From contig JAEMWC010001425.1 of assembly GCA_016490735.1 (NCBI GenBank), positions 1-64,000 of the forward strand: a DNA stretch of 64,000 bases. Direction: 5' to 3'. The translations under genes were made by a program, and so were the position numbers. This document shows positions 44,966 through 57,475 of this stretch, piece after piece (position 1 is the first letter of the stretch; every line of letters starts with the position of its first letter). The stretch is from Pachyseris speciosa. Taxonomy: Eukaryota; Cnidaria; Anthozoa; Scleractinia; Pachyseridae. The notes beneath the pieces were generated by a model. It had not been told where the DNA came from. It saw only the letters and a program-made list of their open reading frames with translations, and ran no database searches.

Positions 44966-45339
44966 AACGAATTAATTAATTAGATTAATTAGACTGGTGG
45001 CAAAATATCTGACTAATATATTAAACTGTCGTTCTAGTTTGTCAAAAATATTTGGGTTCAGAAAGCATTGAAAGTCAGTTTGAGAACTGAATTGAACCAT
45101 TTGTTTTTTCCCTAAATTACCATGTACAGGAGTAGGTGTGTTTCAAGTTGTCTTTAATCAGCGATTCAGAACAGCATAGATGAAATAATTTCATTTAGTA
45201 CTCATCGGCAGTAATCTTCGTAAGAACGGTATTCTGTGCCTGAAAAAGAAAATGAAATAGTAACGTCAATAGGTATTTGCAATCAGTGAGGGCTTTCAGA
45301 GGATTTTGCTGGATTTTGGTGAGTCTGTTCAATCACAAG

Positions 45340-45678
45340 TTACTCTAGTCTCCTTCTCAGCCGTTATTTGGGTCGTCACGCAACGCTCCTCCCCACTAAC
45401 GGCTGTTCACTCGAGCTTTGCATATGTTTCCTTCAAACTGACCAATAAGGAGTAGGCTTCCATCTTCTAGAAACCTGGTCCTAGTCCTCGTCTTGTTGTG
45501 TTTTTGGCGGCAAATATAACGAGAAATATGATTGGCGCAGCTGCCAAGAATTACATGCATTTTATTGGTTCTCAGTAAAGGAGGGAAAGGAATGCAAAGC
45601 TCGAGTGAGCAGCCGTTAGTGGGGAGGAGCGTTACGTGACGACCCTAATAACGGCTGCGAAGGAGACTAAAGTTACTC
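45340..45678. mobile_element. Foldback MITE, about 340 bp
   Basis: Arms of about 90 bp: AGTCTCCTTCTCAGCCGTTA with ACGCTCCTCCCCACTAACGG on the left, mirrored by CCGTTAGTGGGGAGGAGCGT and AACGGCTGCGAAGGAGACT on the right. No coding sequence. Confidence 0.88.
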
Positions 45679-45699
45679 CAAAGTAGAATAGGTGATCGG

Positions 45700-46270
45700 G
45701 CAGTATAAAATGTAGACTGCAGGCTGCAGACTGGGTATATTTATTAAACGCAGACCAGGTATAAAATTCAGATTGCAGACTGTAAACTGGGTATAAAATG
45801 GAGACTGAGGAATACGTGATATATTTTCAATTTTTAACTTGTACGAGTGTCATGTAATCGACTCCCATGAAATTCACATTATTCTTTTCGAAAAGCGTCA
45901 ACCTTTTTCGGGCTCACGGATTTAACGTTTAAACCTTGCACACCTTCACGCGGGACTTGTATTTTAGTCATATCCTGCACGGGTGTTTTGTTGTTCACAC
46001 CTTGACAGGAACATGACCTGTATTTTTGGTAAACATTGTCAGCACTCGATCTAAAATACGTTCCCTTGCGCAATCCTTTCAAAAACTACCTGAAGAAGAG
46101 ATGGAAGAAGTTTGCAATGATCAGACGAAACCGGACTACAGACTGGGTATAAAATGCAGACCAGGGCACGTATAAAATGCAGATTGCAGACTGGAGACTG
46201 GGTATAAAATGCAGACTGAGACCAAAATTGTCTCTTTGTCAGAGACACGATATATTTTCGCCTTTCCCAG
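45700..46270 (+). repeat. Duplicated GACTGGGTATAAAATGCAGAC units
   Basis: Two blocks (about 45710-45830 and 46130-46260) hold three or four copies each of the GCAGACTGGGTATAAAATG word, and both are followed by a GATATATTTTC stretch. They appear to be two copies of one repeat. Confidence 0.7.
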
Positions 46271-46339
46271 ATCACCTCCCGCGAAAACGACATTATTTTG
46301 ACTCATTTCTCAACAGGTGACCACTAATTAAGGGTGAGA

Positions 46340-46770
46340 TTAATCATAGATGGGCTAGAATCTTGACTCCGAAAATCGGACTCAAAAGTGACCAGCATTT
46401 TTAATAGGTTGAATTAATCAGTCATTTTAAATCATAGATGGGCTAAAATCTTGACTCCGAAAATCGGACTCAAAAGTCACCAGCATTTTTAATAGGTTGA
46501 ATAAAATCTTGACTCCGAAAATCGGGCTCAAAAGTGACCAACATTTCTAATAGGTTGAATTGATCATTTTTAATCATAGATGGGCTAAAATCTTGACTCC
46601 GAAAATCGGACTCAAAAGTGACGAACATTTCTAATAAGTTGAATCGATCATTTTTAATCATAGATGAGCTAAAATCCTGACTCCGAAAATCGGACTCAAA
46701 AGTCACCAGCATTTATAATAGGTTGAATAAAATCTTGACTCCGAAAATCGGACTCAAAAGGGTGAATTGA
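46340..46770 (+). repeat. Iteron array with CCGAAAATCGG core, right array
   Basis: Six or so units share AATCTTGACTCCGAAAATCG, GACTCAAAAGTGACC and TAATAGGTTGAAT. In reverse complement the core equals that of 43840-44290, so the two arrays are in inverted orientation. Confidence 0.8.
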
Positions 46771-47420
46771 GACATTTTAATCATAGATAAAGAACTCATA
46801 ATTTGACTCCAAAAATTCAACTCGAAATTATTAATAGAATTACTCATCCCATTACAAACGATTTGATCTACGGTCGCAAAAGGACGAGAAAAACGCTTTC
46901 CAAAATATTTTGTGTTTTTCCAAAATAGCATTTTCCGCAAGAAATGGGCTCCTTATAGGTAAATTCGAACGGGATTCCGCAAAAAAACGCCTTTTTCTTG
47001 AATTCTCTTACAATCGAGACATCATAGTCGTAATATTTAGCGAAATAACACGGAAGCAATGAGTTTTTGAGATCACAAGTTTATTGCAAAACTCACGGAT
47101 ACATACATTGTAAATTGCTCCTATATTAAAATGCAAAAATATGAAGTACTTTGCGGACTGTTAAGTTTTCTGGAATTTTATAAACAAAAAGGATGCCATT
47201 TTCACAGCCCTTAGAAAAAAGTTCAGTATATGTATACACATTTGTCGGATGGCAGACATATAAACACCTAAATCTTTGATTTTATTCGAAATATTCATCA
47301 ATGCACAGAAAAACTAATGTTTCAGAGGCATGTGAGCCACTGTTACAACAAAAGCAGATCAAAAGGAGATTACACCACTTAACTCAGACACTATCTGGAC
47401 ACTGCATTTCAAAATTAGAA

Positions 47421-48395
47421 CCCATGCTGCAGAAATTCTGCGGCCTCTCATGACCCAAGCTGCAGAAATTCTGCAGCCTCCAATGACCCATGCTGCAGAA
47501 ATTCTGCAGCCTCCAATGACCCATGCTGCAGAAATTCTGCGGCGTCTAATGACCCATGCTGCAGAAATTCTGCGGCGTCTAATGACCCATGCTGCAGAAA
47601 TTCTGCAGCCTCCAATGACCTATGCTGCAGAAATTCTGCGGCCTCCAATGACCCATGCTGCAGAAATTCTGCGGCGTCTAATGACCCATGCTGCAGAAAT
47701 TCTGCAGCCTCCAATGACCCATGCTGCAGAAATTCTGCGGCGTTCAATGACCCATGCTGCAGAAATTCTGCGGCCTCCAATGACCCATGCTGCACAAATT
47801 CTGCAGCCTCCAATGACCCATGCTGCAGAAATTCTGCGGCCTCCAATGACCCATGCTGCAGAAATTCTGCGGCGTCTAATGACCCATGCTGCAGAAATTC
47901 TGCAGCCTCCAATGACCCATGCTGCAGAAATTCTGCGGCGTTCAATGACCCATGCTGCAGAAATTCTGCGGCCTCCAATGACCCATGCTGCAGAAATTCT
48001 GCAGCCTCCAATGACCCATGCTGCAGAAATTCTGCGGCCTCCAATGACCCATGCTGCAGAAATTCTGTACCGTCTAGTGACCTCTGCTGCAGAAATTCTG
48101 CGGCCTCCAATGACCTATGCTGCAGAAATTCTGCGGCCTCAAGGACCCATGCTGCAGAAATTCTGCGGCCTGCAATGACCCATGCTGCAGAAATTCTGCG
48201 GCCTCCAATGACCCATGCTGCAGAAATTCTGCAGCCTCCAATGACCCATGCTGCAGAAATTCTGCGGCCTGCAATGACCCATGCTGCAGAAATTCTGCGG
48301 CCTCCAATGACCCATGCTGCAGAAATTCTGCAGCCTCCAATGACCCATGCTGCAGAAATTCTGCGGCCTCTCATGACCAATGCTAAAGAAATTGC
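47421..48395 (-). repeat. 33-bp iteron array, left
   Basis: About 29 units of CCAATGACCCATGCTGCAGA followed by AATTCTGCGGCCT, 33 bp each. Each contains the palindrome GCAGAAATTCTGC. Since 33 is a multiple of three, both strands show long open frames (up to 310 codons); these are not genes. Confidence 0.92.
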
Positions 48396-50198
48396 AATGT
48401 GTACTTAACTCCTAACGGTCGTAAGATTTTCAGGAACATAAAAATATGAGGCTCTACCATTTTCAAGGTTACATGTATAATAAATTCTGTTTGGTCGCCT
48501 TGCTCAAGTATTTACTTGCTTCATTCGTCTCGACCGTTGAAGCAGTTCGCCTTCACATGGTCCATTCACCTTGTTGGGCAAGTAATAATTCAGTTTGTTT
48601 GCCTTGGTGGGCAATTTACTTGATTCATTAGCTTTGTTGGGCAAATAATAATTCAGTTTGTTTGCCTTGGTGGCAATTTACTAGATTCATTTGTCTCGTC
48701 ACCCAGGGAGACTTTGTACATATTAGGGGCCTGGGAACTGCTAACAAACAATGACACAGCAAAATGGATAACTTCAAGGTCGAGATTCAGGACAGGATCA
48801 GAAAGCTACCCTGTGCAGGCAGCAATTAAGATTGCTTGCATAATTAATTATGGGTCAAGGGCATCAGCCAAGTCAATGTCATGTCCAGGTTATATCACAG
48901 CAAAACAATGGACCCTTAACCCAAACGATCAAGTTACACAATATAGAACTGACACAATAGAATGCCATAGAATTAACTTGCCATGTTAAGAAATGTTGTA
49001 TCTGTTATATCTAAAAAAAACAATTGAGGACATATCCACATCTCCACCCAGGATGTCAAATTAACTTCTCAGCTTACTAGCCCAGTGGCTAGTGACAGGT
49101 TTGATTCACTAGCCAGACTTGTTTACCCGAAATTAATCCTGTCAAGCAGCTTCAGTTAGGTTTTTTTTTTCAACAATAGTACTGATGTGCAACTTACATG
49201 TATTAGAACTAGGTATGTTTTACATTCATAAATTAAATTCTTTAAAATACCTTGAAGAGACAATATGGTTACAAATTTAACATAGCTACAGTGTATGGAC
49301 CAAACTAACTTTTGAATTGGATGTTAGAATGTTTCTTTACCCCAGTTAAGTCCAAAATTCTTACATCAGGCACACAACGGTCTCTACACACAGCAGTTTA
49401 AATACAAAAAACAATACATGTACTGTTACAAATGCAAAATGTGATCTGGGTTTCAAGGGACTTCAAATAAAATAACTCACTAGAACAAAGACAAATTACT
49501 GGCATGCAACGTTTTGCAGACATTTTATTGCAACTGTGCAATTTCATGTGCCAAATAAAAAAAAAACTACAATTTTTCTACTTGTCAGTGGTTGCTAAGC
49601 TTAGCATCTGCATTTGTGTTGTTTGCCTATTTTTGAGCTGTACTGTAAGTGTTTCTACAGTGGAGACACCAAGTGTTAACATGAAGTCACACAAGATCCT
49701 GTTAAGACAAGAATTACCTCTTTCACGACAGGCTGTTTGGACAGGGAAAATGAGGCAAATCTCAATGACCAGCAGTAAATTGGGGAAATGTCAATTGTTT
49801 GTTCACTTGCACAACTCAATTTCCCTTTGTGATACATTTGAAAATAATTGTCATTTGGTTTCCCTCTGGTCCTCTAGTGCTTGGGAGTTTTTACTAGTCT
49901 GTGGCTAGTTTGCTACCATTAGTCTCTAGCCCTGTCCACCACTCTCCTTTCATCTATGAAAGTAGAATTAATACCATGTATTCCTGATAACAGAGCATCC
50001 CCAAGCAATTTTTGAATTGTATCCTGCACTTACATCAGCTTTTCCACTTAGTAATGCTCCCTCACTCCTCATCTCTGCACCTGAAAACAACTTGGAAAGA
50101 AATACATACTCAAGGGGCTTAATTATGGGATTTTCATTAATATTACAGATATACACTGGACAGTATAGAAACCCCAGAGAAAGCAAGCACCATTCAAG
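48396..50198. other. Centre of the candidate element, no recognised gene
   Basis: AT-rich sequence. A 91-codon frame at 48714-48989 and a 134-codon frame at 49504-49908 show no motif. A short direct repeat (AATAATTCAGTTTGTTTGCC) occurs at about 48585 and 48645. Exons of a spliced gene could be present but I cannot support them. Confidence 0.4.
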
Positions 50199-50432
50199 AT
50201 GATAGATGATTTTCTTGCAACTCTGGAAGTAGGCAGCTTTGTGGCCTTGCATTTTGACAATTATGACAAGGAACCAGTCATTGGCAAAGTCCTTTCAATG
50301 GAGGAGAACCACTTCCAAGTGCATTATTGGAGGGGAACATACTTAGGCAAGCGATCTCCTCAGCATCTTCCACAAAGAAAAGCAGAGCCTCAGCCATGGA
50401 TGGAAAGGCTTCCTAAAACATGCAGTGTGTAG
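50199..50432 (+). CDS. Hypothetical protein in the centre of the candidate element
   Basis: A 77-residue frame starts MIDDFLATLEVGSFVALHFD and continues EPVIGKVLSMEENHFQVHYW, then RGTYLGKR and a Pro/Trp-containing end. The alternating beta pattern (VGxFVAL-x-IGKVL-x-FQVHYW) recalls a small SH3/Tudor/chromo-type barrel of the kind found at the ends of integrases and transposases. This is an impression from the pattern only. It lies 320 bp from the right iteron array and could be the last exon of the element's gene. Confidence 0.4.
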   Translation: MIDDFLATLEVGSFVALHFDNYDKEPVIGKVLSMEENHFQVHYWRGTYLGKRSPQHLPQRKAEPQPWMERLPKTCSV

Positions 50433-50750
50433 TTCTTTGGATCCCAGTAAAACTAAGTTGAACTTTTTTCAAATAATTTTATGTAACCCAGGGTAATTTA
50501 CAAACAAAACATTGTCATTGACTGAGGACTGTAAGACACAGGAGTGGAACTGGTAATTTTGTAAAATTAATGTTCTTTTATAAAAATATTAATAATTAAT
50601 AATTTGAACTTGTGTGGGAAGGAATCTTAGCTGATATTAATTATGTGTCTTCAAGTCATCCAAGAATTTGTGCATTTTTGATAACAGAAAGTAAGGGGTG
50701 GGACACCAAACATTATTTCTGAAAATTTCTGATCATTTACATGGTGTAAA

Positions 50751-51834
50751 GGTCTGCAGAATTTCTGCAGCATCTGATCATTGAGGGGTCTGCAGAATTT
50801 CTGCGGCATCTGATCATTGAGGGGTCTGCAGAATTTCTGTGGCATCTGGTCATTTAGGGGCTGCAGAATTTCTGCGGCATCTGATCATTTAGGGGGTGCA
50901 GAATTTCTGTGGCATCTGGTCATTTAGGGGCTGCAGAATTTCTGCGGCATCTGGTCATTTAGGGGCCGCAGAATTTCTGCGGCATCTGATCATTTAGGGG
51001 GTGCAGAATTTCTGCGGCATCTGGTCATTTAGGGGCTGCAGAATTTCTGTGGCATCTGATCATTTAGGGGGTGCAGAATTTCTGTGGCATCTGGTCATTT
51101 AGGGGCTGCAGAATTTCTGTGGCATCTGGTCATTTAGGGGCTGCAGAATTTCTGCGGCATCTGGTCATTTAGGGGCTGCAGAATTTCTGCGGCATCTGAT
51201 CATTAGGGGGTGCAGAATTTCTGCGGCATCTGGTCATTTAGGGGCTGCAGAATTTCTGCGGCATCTGGTCATTTAGGGGGGTGCAGAATTTCTGTGGCAT
51301 CTGATCATTTAGAGGATGCAGAATTTCTGCGGCATCTGGTCATTTAGGGGGTGCAGAATTTCTGCAGCGTCTGGTCATTTTAATAGGGGGTGCAGAATTT
51401 CTGCGGCATCTCATCATTTAGGAGGTGCAGAATTTCTGTGGTCATTTAGGAGGTGCAGAATTTCTGCGGCATCTGATCATTTAGGGGGTGCAGAATTTCT
51501 GCGGCATCTGGTCATTTAGGGGGGTGCAGAATTTCTGCGGCATCTGATCATTTAGAGGATGCAGAATTTCTGTGGCATCTGGCCATTTAGGGGGTGTAGA
51601 ATTTCTGCAGCGTCTGGTCATTTTAATAGGGGGTGCAGAATTTCTGCGGCATCTCATCATTTAGGGGGGTGCAGAATTTCTGCAGCATCTCATCATTTAG
51701 GGGCTGCAGAATTTCTGCGGCATCTGGTCATTTTAATAGGGGGTGCAGAATTTCTGCGGCATCTCATCATTTAGGGAGCTGCAGAATTTCTGCAGCATCT
51801 GATCATTTAGGGGGTGCAGAATTTCTGCGGCATC
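50751..51834 (+). repeat. 35-bp iteron array, right
   Basis: About 31 units of CTGCAGAATTTCTGCGGCAT followed by CTGGTCATTTAGGGG, 35 bp with small variations. The reverse complement of the left array (GGCCGCAGAATTTCTGCAGC, then ATGGGTCATT) aligns with this unit, so the arrays are inverted relatives. Confidence 0.92.
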
Positions 51835-52099
51835 GACATCCACCCATCATCCTATGGTCCACAGATTTTTTGTAGGATTCAACCCAAATGATTATCATGA
51901 CAGTGATGACATTCGATTTTCTCGGACATGCTCCACATTGCAGAAATAAATAAGCCCTTTTAGTTGATCCTTAAAAAACGTCCGTGAAAACACACTAATT
52001 TCAACGTTTCTTAAAAATCTGCCGACAAAAACTATAGATTTATCTTAAAAAAAGCTATTTTGGAAAAACACAAAATATTTTGGAAAGCGTTGAAACAGG

Positions 52100-53400
52100 C
52101 TTTTTGTAGCGCAAAGGACAAAGGTTCCGCACTTTTAAGCGCTTTTTTACTACGTTCTCTGAATGCCGTTTAGGTCTTTGCAAAGTTTATGGCTTTTTTC
52201 TAATCTGACGAATGTTCTTAAACGCTGTCCGCAAAAAATCATGGTACGCTACTTGCCCGAAAATTCGTAGTTTCCACCGAAATTCCGACAAAATGCATAG
52301 TGTGCTACCTCGTGTGTTAAATGCCTTATACGTGCTAATCCGTAGGAAAATTTTAGTTCAGAAAGGCTTGATGGCCTTTAAATGTCGGAATTCGTTATTT
52401 TAGAATAGGTCAAATTAGTTTAGAATGCCTTATTTGCTGATTTAATTGTTGAATTAATGAACTGTGATGATAATGTTATTAATATGCAGTTTCTTAAGTT
52501 TATATCCGCATGTTTTGATTTACGAAACAATCTGTTGTCAAACTAGTTTAATTCTTGTTACCTGCTTTCGCAATACTGTAATGTTTTACGGTCATGCAAA
52601 TAAAGCTTGTAGTTGTTAACTTGTGCTGGCTGTACGTTCAACATGTACCTCACTTCAGATGACGCGTCATTGGTTTGCCTCCTTCTCCTCCCCATGTAAA
52701 ACTCGAAGGGGGCCTTAAAGAGCAGTCGTTGGGTGAATGCAGCAGAGTGGTGCGCAAACCACCTGTTCCCAATAGATTGCCTGAGTTGGTTTCGGAGACC
52801 AACAGTCATAAGGCTGTTGGCACCTCGCTTCTATCAACAGCAGAAAGAACTGCACTTTTGATCGGAGGATTTCTTCTTTCTTGTTCTAGCCTCACCTAAC
52901 CTCAAACTCGGAAATATGCCGTTCCCGAGAATTTCACTGTAATACGTTTTGACTTGGCTTGCAACCGCAAACAAACTTCTATAGATCGTAAAACAATTTT
53001 TCAATGACAAAGAGATTTAAATTCACGTTTCCGACTAGTGAAGTCAGAGACGGACTTCGTTAAAGGATTTTCTTAACATTTTATTATTATTTTCCTTCAG
53101 CTGCGGGCCTATGCGGCGAAAGATCATGACAAAGGCAGAAAGGAAGTCTAGCAGTTTGTTTCCGTTCCTTTCCGCATTCTGTTGGGAATTTTAAACTCAG
53201 CAAGGCTCGTGGAACAAAACCCAACAATACAGTCGAGCTCTCCTTTGCGACCACCTCTAGTAAGCGACCACTTTCCCAAAATACCAGTCAACCTAAATGT
53301 TAAGTCTTAAGTGATTTGATTCCGACGCTGTAAAGGTTTTTACTACCAGTTACAGAACTGATTTACAAAAATAGATGTTACACCGATAAAGCTAATATTA
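52100..53400. other. No gene recognised
   Basis: Short frames on both strands at 52558-52899 overlap each other and show no motif. A GCGTCATTGGTTTGCCTCCT stretch may be a repeat remnant. Confidence 0.4.
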
Positions 53401-53925
53401 CACATGACTAAATACGCATTTTATTAACATTGGCCGTGAGCGTGCTGACAAGCTCCCTTCGAATAATTATGATGATAGCCCTAACCAGTATATCAAACGT
53501 TCTTTTCGAGATAGTTTTACGTTCCGAAGTATTCTTGTCCATGACGTTTACGATTTATTACTGGGAACAAACCTTAGCAAAGCAACCATCGGTGTATCTC
53601 GAAAGATTATAAAACTAGCTTCAAGTTATATATGTGAATCCTTAACCTTTATTTTTAACCAATCCATACAACAGGGTGTTGTTCCGGATATCCTGAAAAT
53701 CTCAAAAGTTACACCAGTTGACAAAGGAGGAGAGGCTACAGATCCTACCAACTATCGCCCTATCTCAACTTTATCTACGTTTACTGAAATACTTGAAAAA
53801 CTTATACATAAGCAGCTTATCAGTTACATTGAGAAGCAAGAAATCCTCTTTCAATTTCAATTTGGCTTTAGAAAAGGAAATTCAACCGCCGAAGCTATAA
53901 CTGATATCACAAATACGCTAAGAAA

Positions 53926-54918
53926 TGGAGCGGTGTATTAGGGCTGTGAGGGCGTGGATGGTTGAGGATAAGTTGAAGCTGAATGAAGAGAAGACTGAGT
54001 TCATGATCATTGGAACTCGCCAGCAACTTAGTAAAATCCGAACTGATAGTCTTTTAGTTGGTGACACGCCTATACCTTCAGTTACTGAAGCTAGGAATTT
54101 AGGTGTCTGGTTTGACTCTAATCTCCATTTTCACAACCACTTAAACAAGGCATGCCAGTTAGCTTTCTTTTCATTGTACAACATTAGGCGTATCAGAACA
54201 TACCTCCCTTTTGAAGCTGCAAAGACTTTACTACAAGCTTTAGTCATAAGTCGTATGGATTATTGCTACTCGCTATTATATGGTCTGCCAGCTATACATA
54301 TTCATAAATTGCAACGTGTACAAAATGCAGCTGCCAGGTTACTGACCAACACGCCGCGCTATGCGCACATCACACCTGTCATGATAGAGCTTCATTGGTT
54401 GTCTGTTAAATTTAGAATTCTTTTTAAGTTCAATTTAACAATTTTTAAAGCCCTTCTTGGTCTTGCACCAGCCTATCTTAGCAACCTTTTATCTTTTAAA
54501 CACTCTAATTATAATTTAAGATCAAATAATAATAATATTCTTGCCCAGCCCGCAGTAAAATCGGCCAAGACCAGTGGAGATAGAGCCTTCTCAGTTGCTG
54601 CTCCACTTTTATCGAACGCCTTGCCGCCAAGCCTTAGGGCTATCGATAATCTTATCATATTTAAGAGAGAGCTCAAAACGCATCTTTTTAGGCAAGCGTA
54701 TTTTATTAATGTTTAGATTTTATATTTCTGTGTGATGTGATTTTTATTTCTGTAATTATAATATAATTAGCACTTTAGATATAGTTTTACAATTTTAGCA
54801 CAGTTAATTTAATTTTTAATGATATTTTATCGATTGTAATAATTGTAAAGCGCATTAGATCATATATTTTAAGTGAATTTTGAGCTATATAAGTAACAAG
54901 TTTATTATTTATTATTAT
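53926..54918 (+). mobile_element. LINE B (CR1/L2-like), 5'-truncated, inserted in LINE A
   Basis: An open frame (53925-54716, 263 codons) gives the C-terminal end of a reverse transcriptase ORF: VEDKLKLNEEKTEFMIIGTR, LGVWFDSNLHFHNH and LQRVQNAAARLLTNTPRY. The 3' UTR ends TTGTAAAGCGCATTAGATCA...GAGCTATATAAG and (TTATT)n. AGAAA lies at both ends (53921-53925 and 54919-54923) as target duplication. The frame is intact, so the insertion is fairly young. Confidence 0.85.
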
Positions 54919-56560
54919 AGAAAAGCCATTGACAATAACTTGTACACTTGTGGTGTCTTCCTCGATTTTTCAAAAGCTTTTGATACTGTGAACGATACAA
55001 TCTTGTTGAATGAGTTAGACACTTATGGAATAAGGGGGATACCTTTGAACTGGTTTCAAAGTTATCTTTTGAATAGAAAACAGTATGTAGAGTTGGATGG
55101 AGTTAAGCTCCCAAATCAGACAATATTATGTGGAATTCCACAAGGGAGCACCCTCGGACCTCTTCTATTCCTAATTTACATTAACGATTTGCCAAATAGC
55201 TCAGAACAATTAAGTTTTAAAATCTTTGCAGACGATACCAATGTATTTGCATCCGCAAGGGATCTTAAAACACTTGAACACTTGATGAACTCTGAACTAG
55301 CCAAAGTGAAAAGATGGTGTGATATTAACAAGATGTCTATAAACATGAGTAAAACAAACTTCATGATAGTTAAATCGGCAAGAAAAAGGGATATCCCAAT
55401 CAGTCTTAACATAATAAATAGTCATGGATCTTCTTATTCATTAGAACAAAAGCAATGTATAAAGTACCTAGGTGTTATGATTGACGAATCTTTAAGCTGG
55501 AAATATCACAACTCTTTTGTCCCTTCCCGTATATCTCCAAACACTGGAATAATATCGAAATTAAGCAACTTACACAAATTTATTATAATTTAATTTATCC
55601 TTATATTTCATATGGCATATTAGCTTGGGGAAGTGTATATAAAACACATGTTAGTAAAATTCAAGTAAAACAAAACCATATTGTAAGATTAATATTTTTT
55701 TGCCACAGCATTTGGTAGTGAAACAGAGAACGCTTAAACCTCTGCTGAATCTGCTAGGCTCTTAAAAGTTAATAATATCTATCGTCTACAAGTCTCAAAA
55801 TTCGTGCATTCATGGCATAAAGGCTGTCTGCCTGAACTATTCGACAGCATGTTTCAATATGCTAGTAATACACATCACTACAACACTAGATATACAGCGA
55901 AGAAAAATCTTTATAAGCCGAGTGTACGAACTAACGTAGGTAAGCAATCAATCTCTTTTATGGCTACGAACATTTGGAAAGACCTCCCAACTCTTTTAAA
56001 AAAACTCAAGGTGTTCACATTTCCTAAGAAAATTAAACGTTATCTACTCTCTGAACAACAAATAAAATCGTTTCGTTTTGCTGATGAAACAACATACTTC
56101 ATGTAAATAATTTCATCCTTCCTTGCATTTATTTTTATTATATTTTTCTTTTCTTTTATTTTACCCGCCACTTAGAACCTAAATTGTTCAGGGAGCTAAC
56201 AAGAAAACCAACTGGTTTATTTAGCTTCCTAGCTTGCCCATTGTCTTTATTTAAAATCGTAAATGGTTTGAACCCAGAAGTCATATCATAACTAAGTGAA
56301 GCACGATCGTCCGGGTTAGTGTAGTCCTGAGAAGGACTGTTTGTGGTGACATTGACTGACGTTTCGACAACCTGAGCGGAAGTCATCATCAGAGTCAAGT
56401 GATTGGGGTAACGTCAGGAGATGGTATAAGTACTCTGGTCGTTGATGTGATTGGTCAACGAAGTCGTGATGTTATTGGTTGTCTGTCAGTTAAGCCGTGA
56501 TGTTATTGGCTGTGAAGACTGTAAACCGTGGTTGGTGCGTTTCGATCCGTCTTTTGTTAG

Positions 56561-57475
56561 TCAAATGTTCGTAGGTGTATTGTTAGTCAAATTAGTCGGT
56601 GTGTCTATTGTTTGTCTGTTGTTGATATCGTCAATAAGTCGTTTGTAAGGTGCGGGAAGCTGTTGACAACGGTTCAGTGGTGTTTGTTCTAAGTTAGTAA
56701 ACCAACTTTCCAGTGCGATCCGTTGGTGGTAGTTAGTACAGTAGGTAATGCATTTAGCAGAGTCCCAGTCGATTGTGTGGTTTGTCAGTAAATGGTGCTC
56801 AGCAATGTTATTGTTGATGTCACCATTTCTCGTCGCTCGTTTGTGTTCAGTCAGTCTTACGTTCAAATTTCTGCCAGTCTCACCTATATAAGTGGCCTGA
56901 CAGTCGCAGCATTCGATCTTGTAAACTGCTCCCTGTCTGTCCTTTGGTTCGTCTTTGTCCTTAACGTTCGTCAATAATTGTCGTAAAGTTGTGATGGGTC
57001 TGTGAGCGACACGGATATCGTAAGGTTGGAGTATCCGTGCAATGGTCTCAGAAGTTCCTTTGATGTATGGTATAGTCGCTGTAGTGACTGGTGTCGGGTT
57101 AGCGTTCGTAGCGTTTGGTTCTGTCCTGTAAGTGTTGCGTCTAACAAAGTCGCGGTTGTAGTTGTTCTTACTGAAAACGTTGTCTAAGTATTTGCGTTCG
57201 TCTGCTAAACTGTCGCTCGAGTCGCAAACTAGTTGCGCTCGTCTCGTTAAGGTCCGTATTGTCGTTGCTTTGTGTGAAGTAGGGTTGTAAGATGATTCGT
57301 CAAGTAGTCTGTCAGTGTGTGTGGGTTTTCTGTAAACTGTCGTCTGTAGTTTGTTGTTGTCACGGTTAACAAGGCAGTCTAGAAAAGGTATCTTACCATT
57401 TTCCTCGATCTCCTTGGTAAACTGTATGTGGGCGTTCTGTCTGTTGAGGTGTTCGTGAAAATCGTCGATTTTCAA
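56561..57475 (-). pseudogene. Inverted partial copy of the PLE ORF C-terminus
   Basis: 304 codons, starting MKIDDFHEHLNRQ and running to the same stop as the full ORF, with the GIY-YIG domain complete but no reverse transcriptase core. It belongs to the inverted 5' segment of the element. Confidence 0.9.

Larger units (their letters stand above)
46892..52091. mobile_element. Candidate 5.2-kb element: 38-bp inverted repeats and inverted iteron arrays
   Basis: A perfect 38-bp sequence (46892-46929, AACGCTTTCCAAAATATTTT...) occurs inverted at 52054-52091. Inside lie two arrays of related iterons, 47421-48395 and 50751-51834, in opposite orientation and facing each other, with about 2.35 kb between them. 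The arrangement resembles a DNA element with terminal and subterminal inverted repeats. No transposase is recognised in the centre. True ends and target duplication are not established; the 38-bp repeats may be subterminal. Confidence 0.5.

Noticed and set aside
47448..48408. Long open frames on both strands with AAEFLQHGSLE or MTHAAEILQP repeats
   Set aside because: A 33-bp tandem unit without stops is open automatically. Both strands and several frames are open and there is no flanking gene structure.
47421..51834. The two iteron arrays as a CRISPR-like repeat-spacer locus
   Set aside because: The units are head-to-tail satellites with no unique spacers, and the host is an animal genome.
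51316..51875. Small frames repeating RGCRISAASGHF-like units
   Set aside because: Products of the 35-bp iteron array; frames change with unit-length variation.
52558..52899. Overlapping 74- and 83-codon frames on opposite strands
   Set aside because: No recognisable motif, signal or splice context on either strand.
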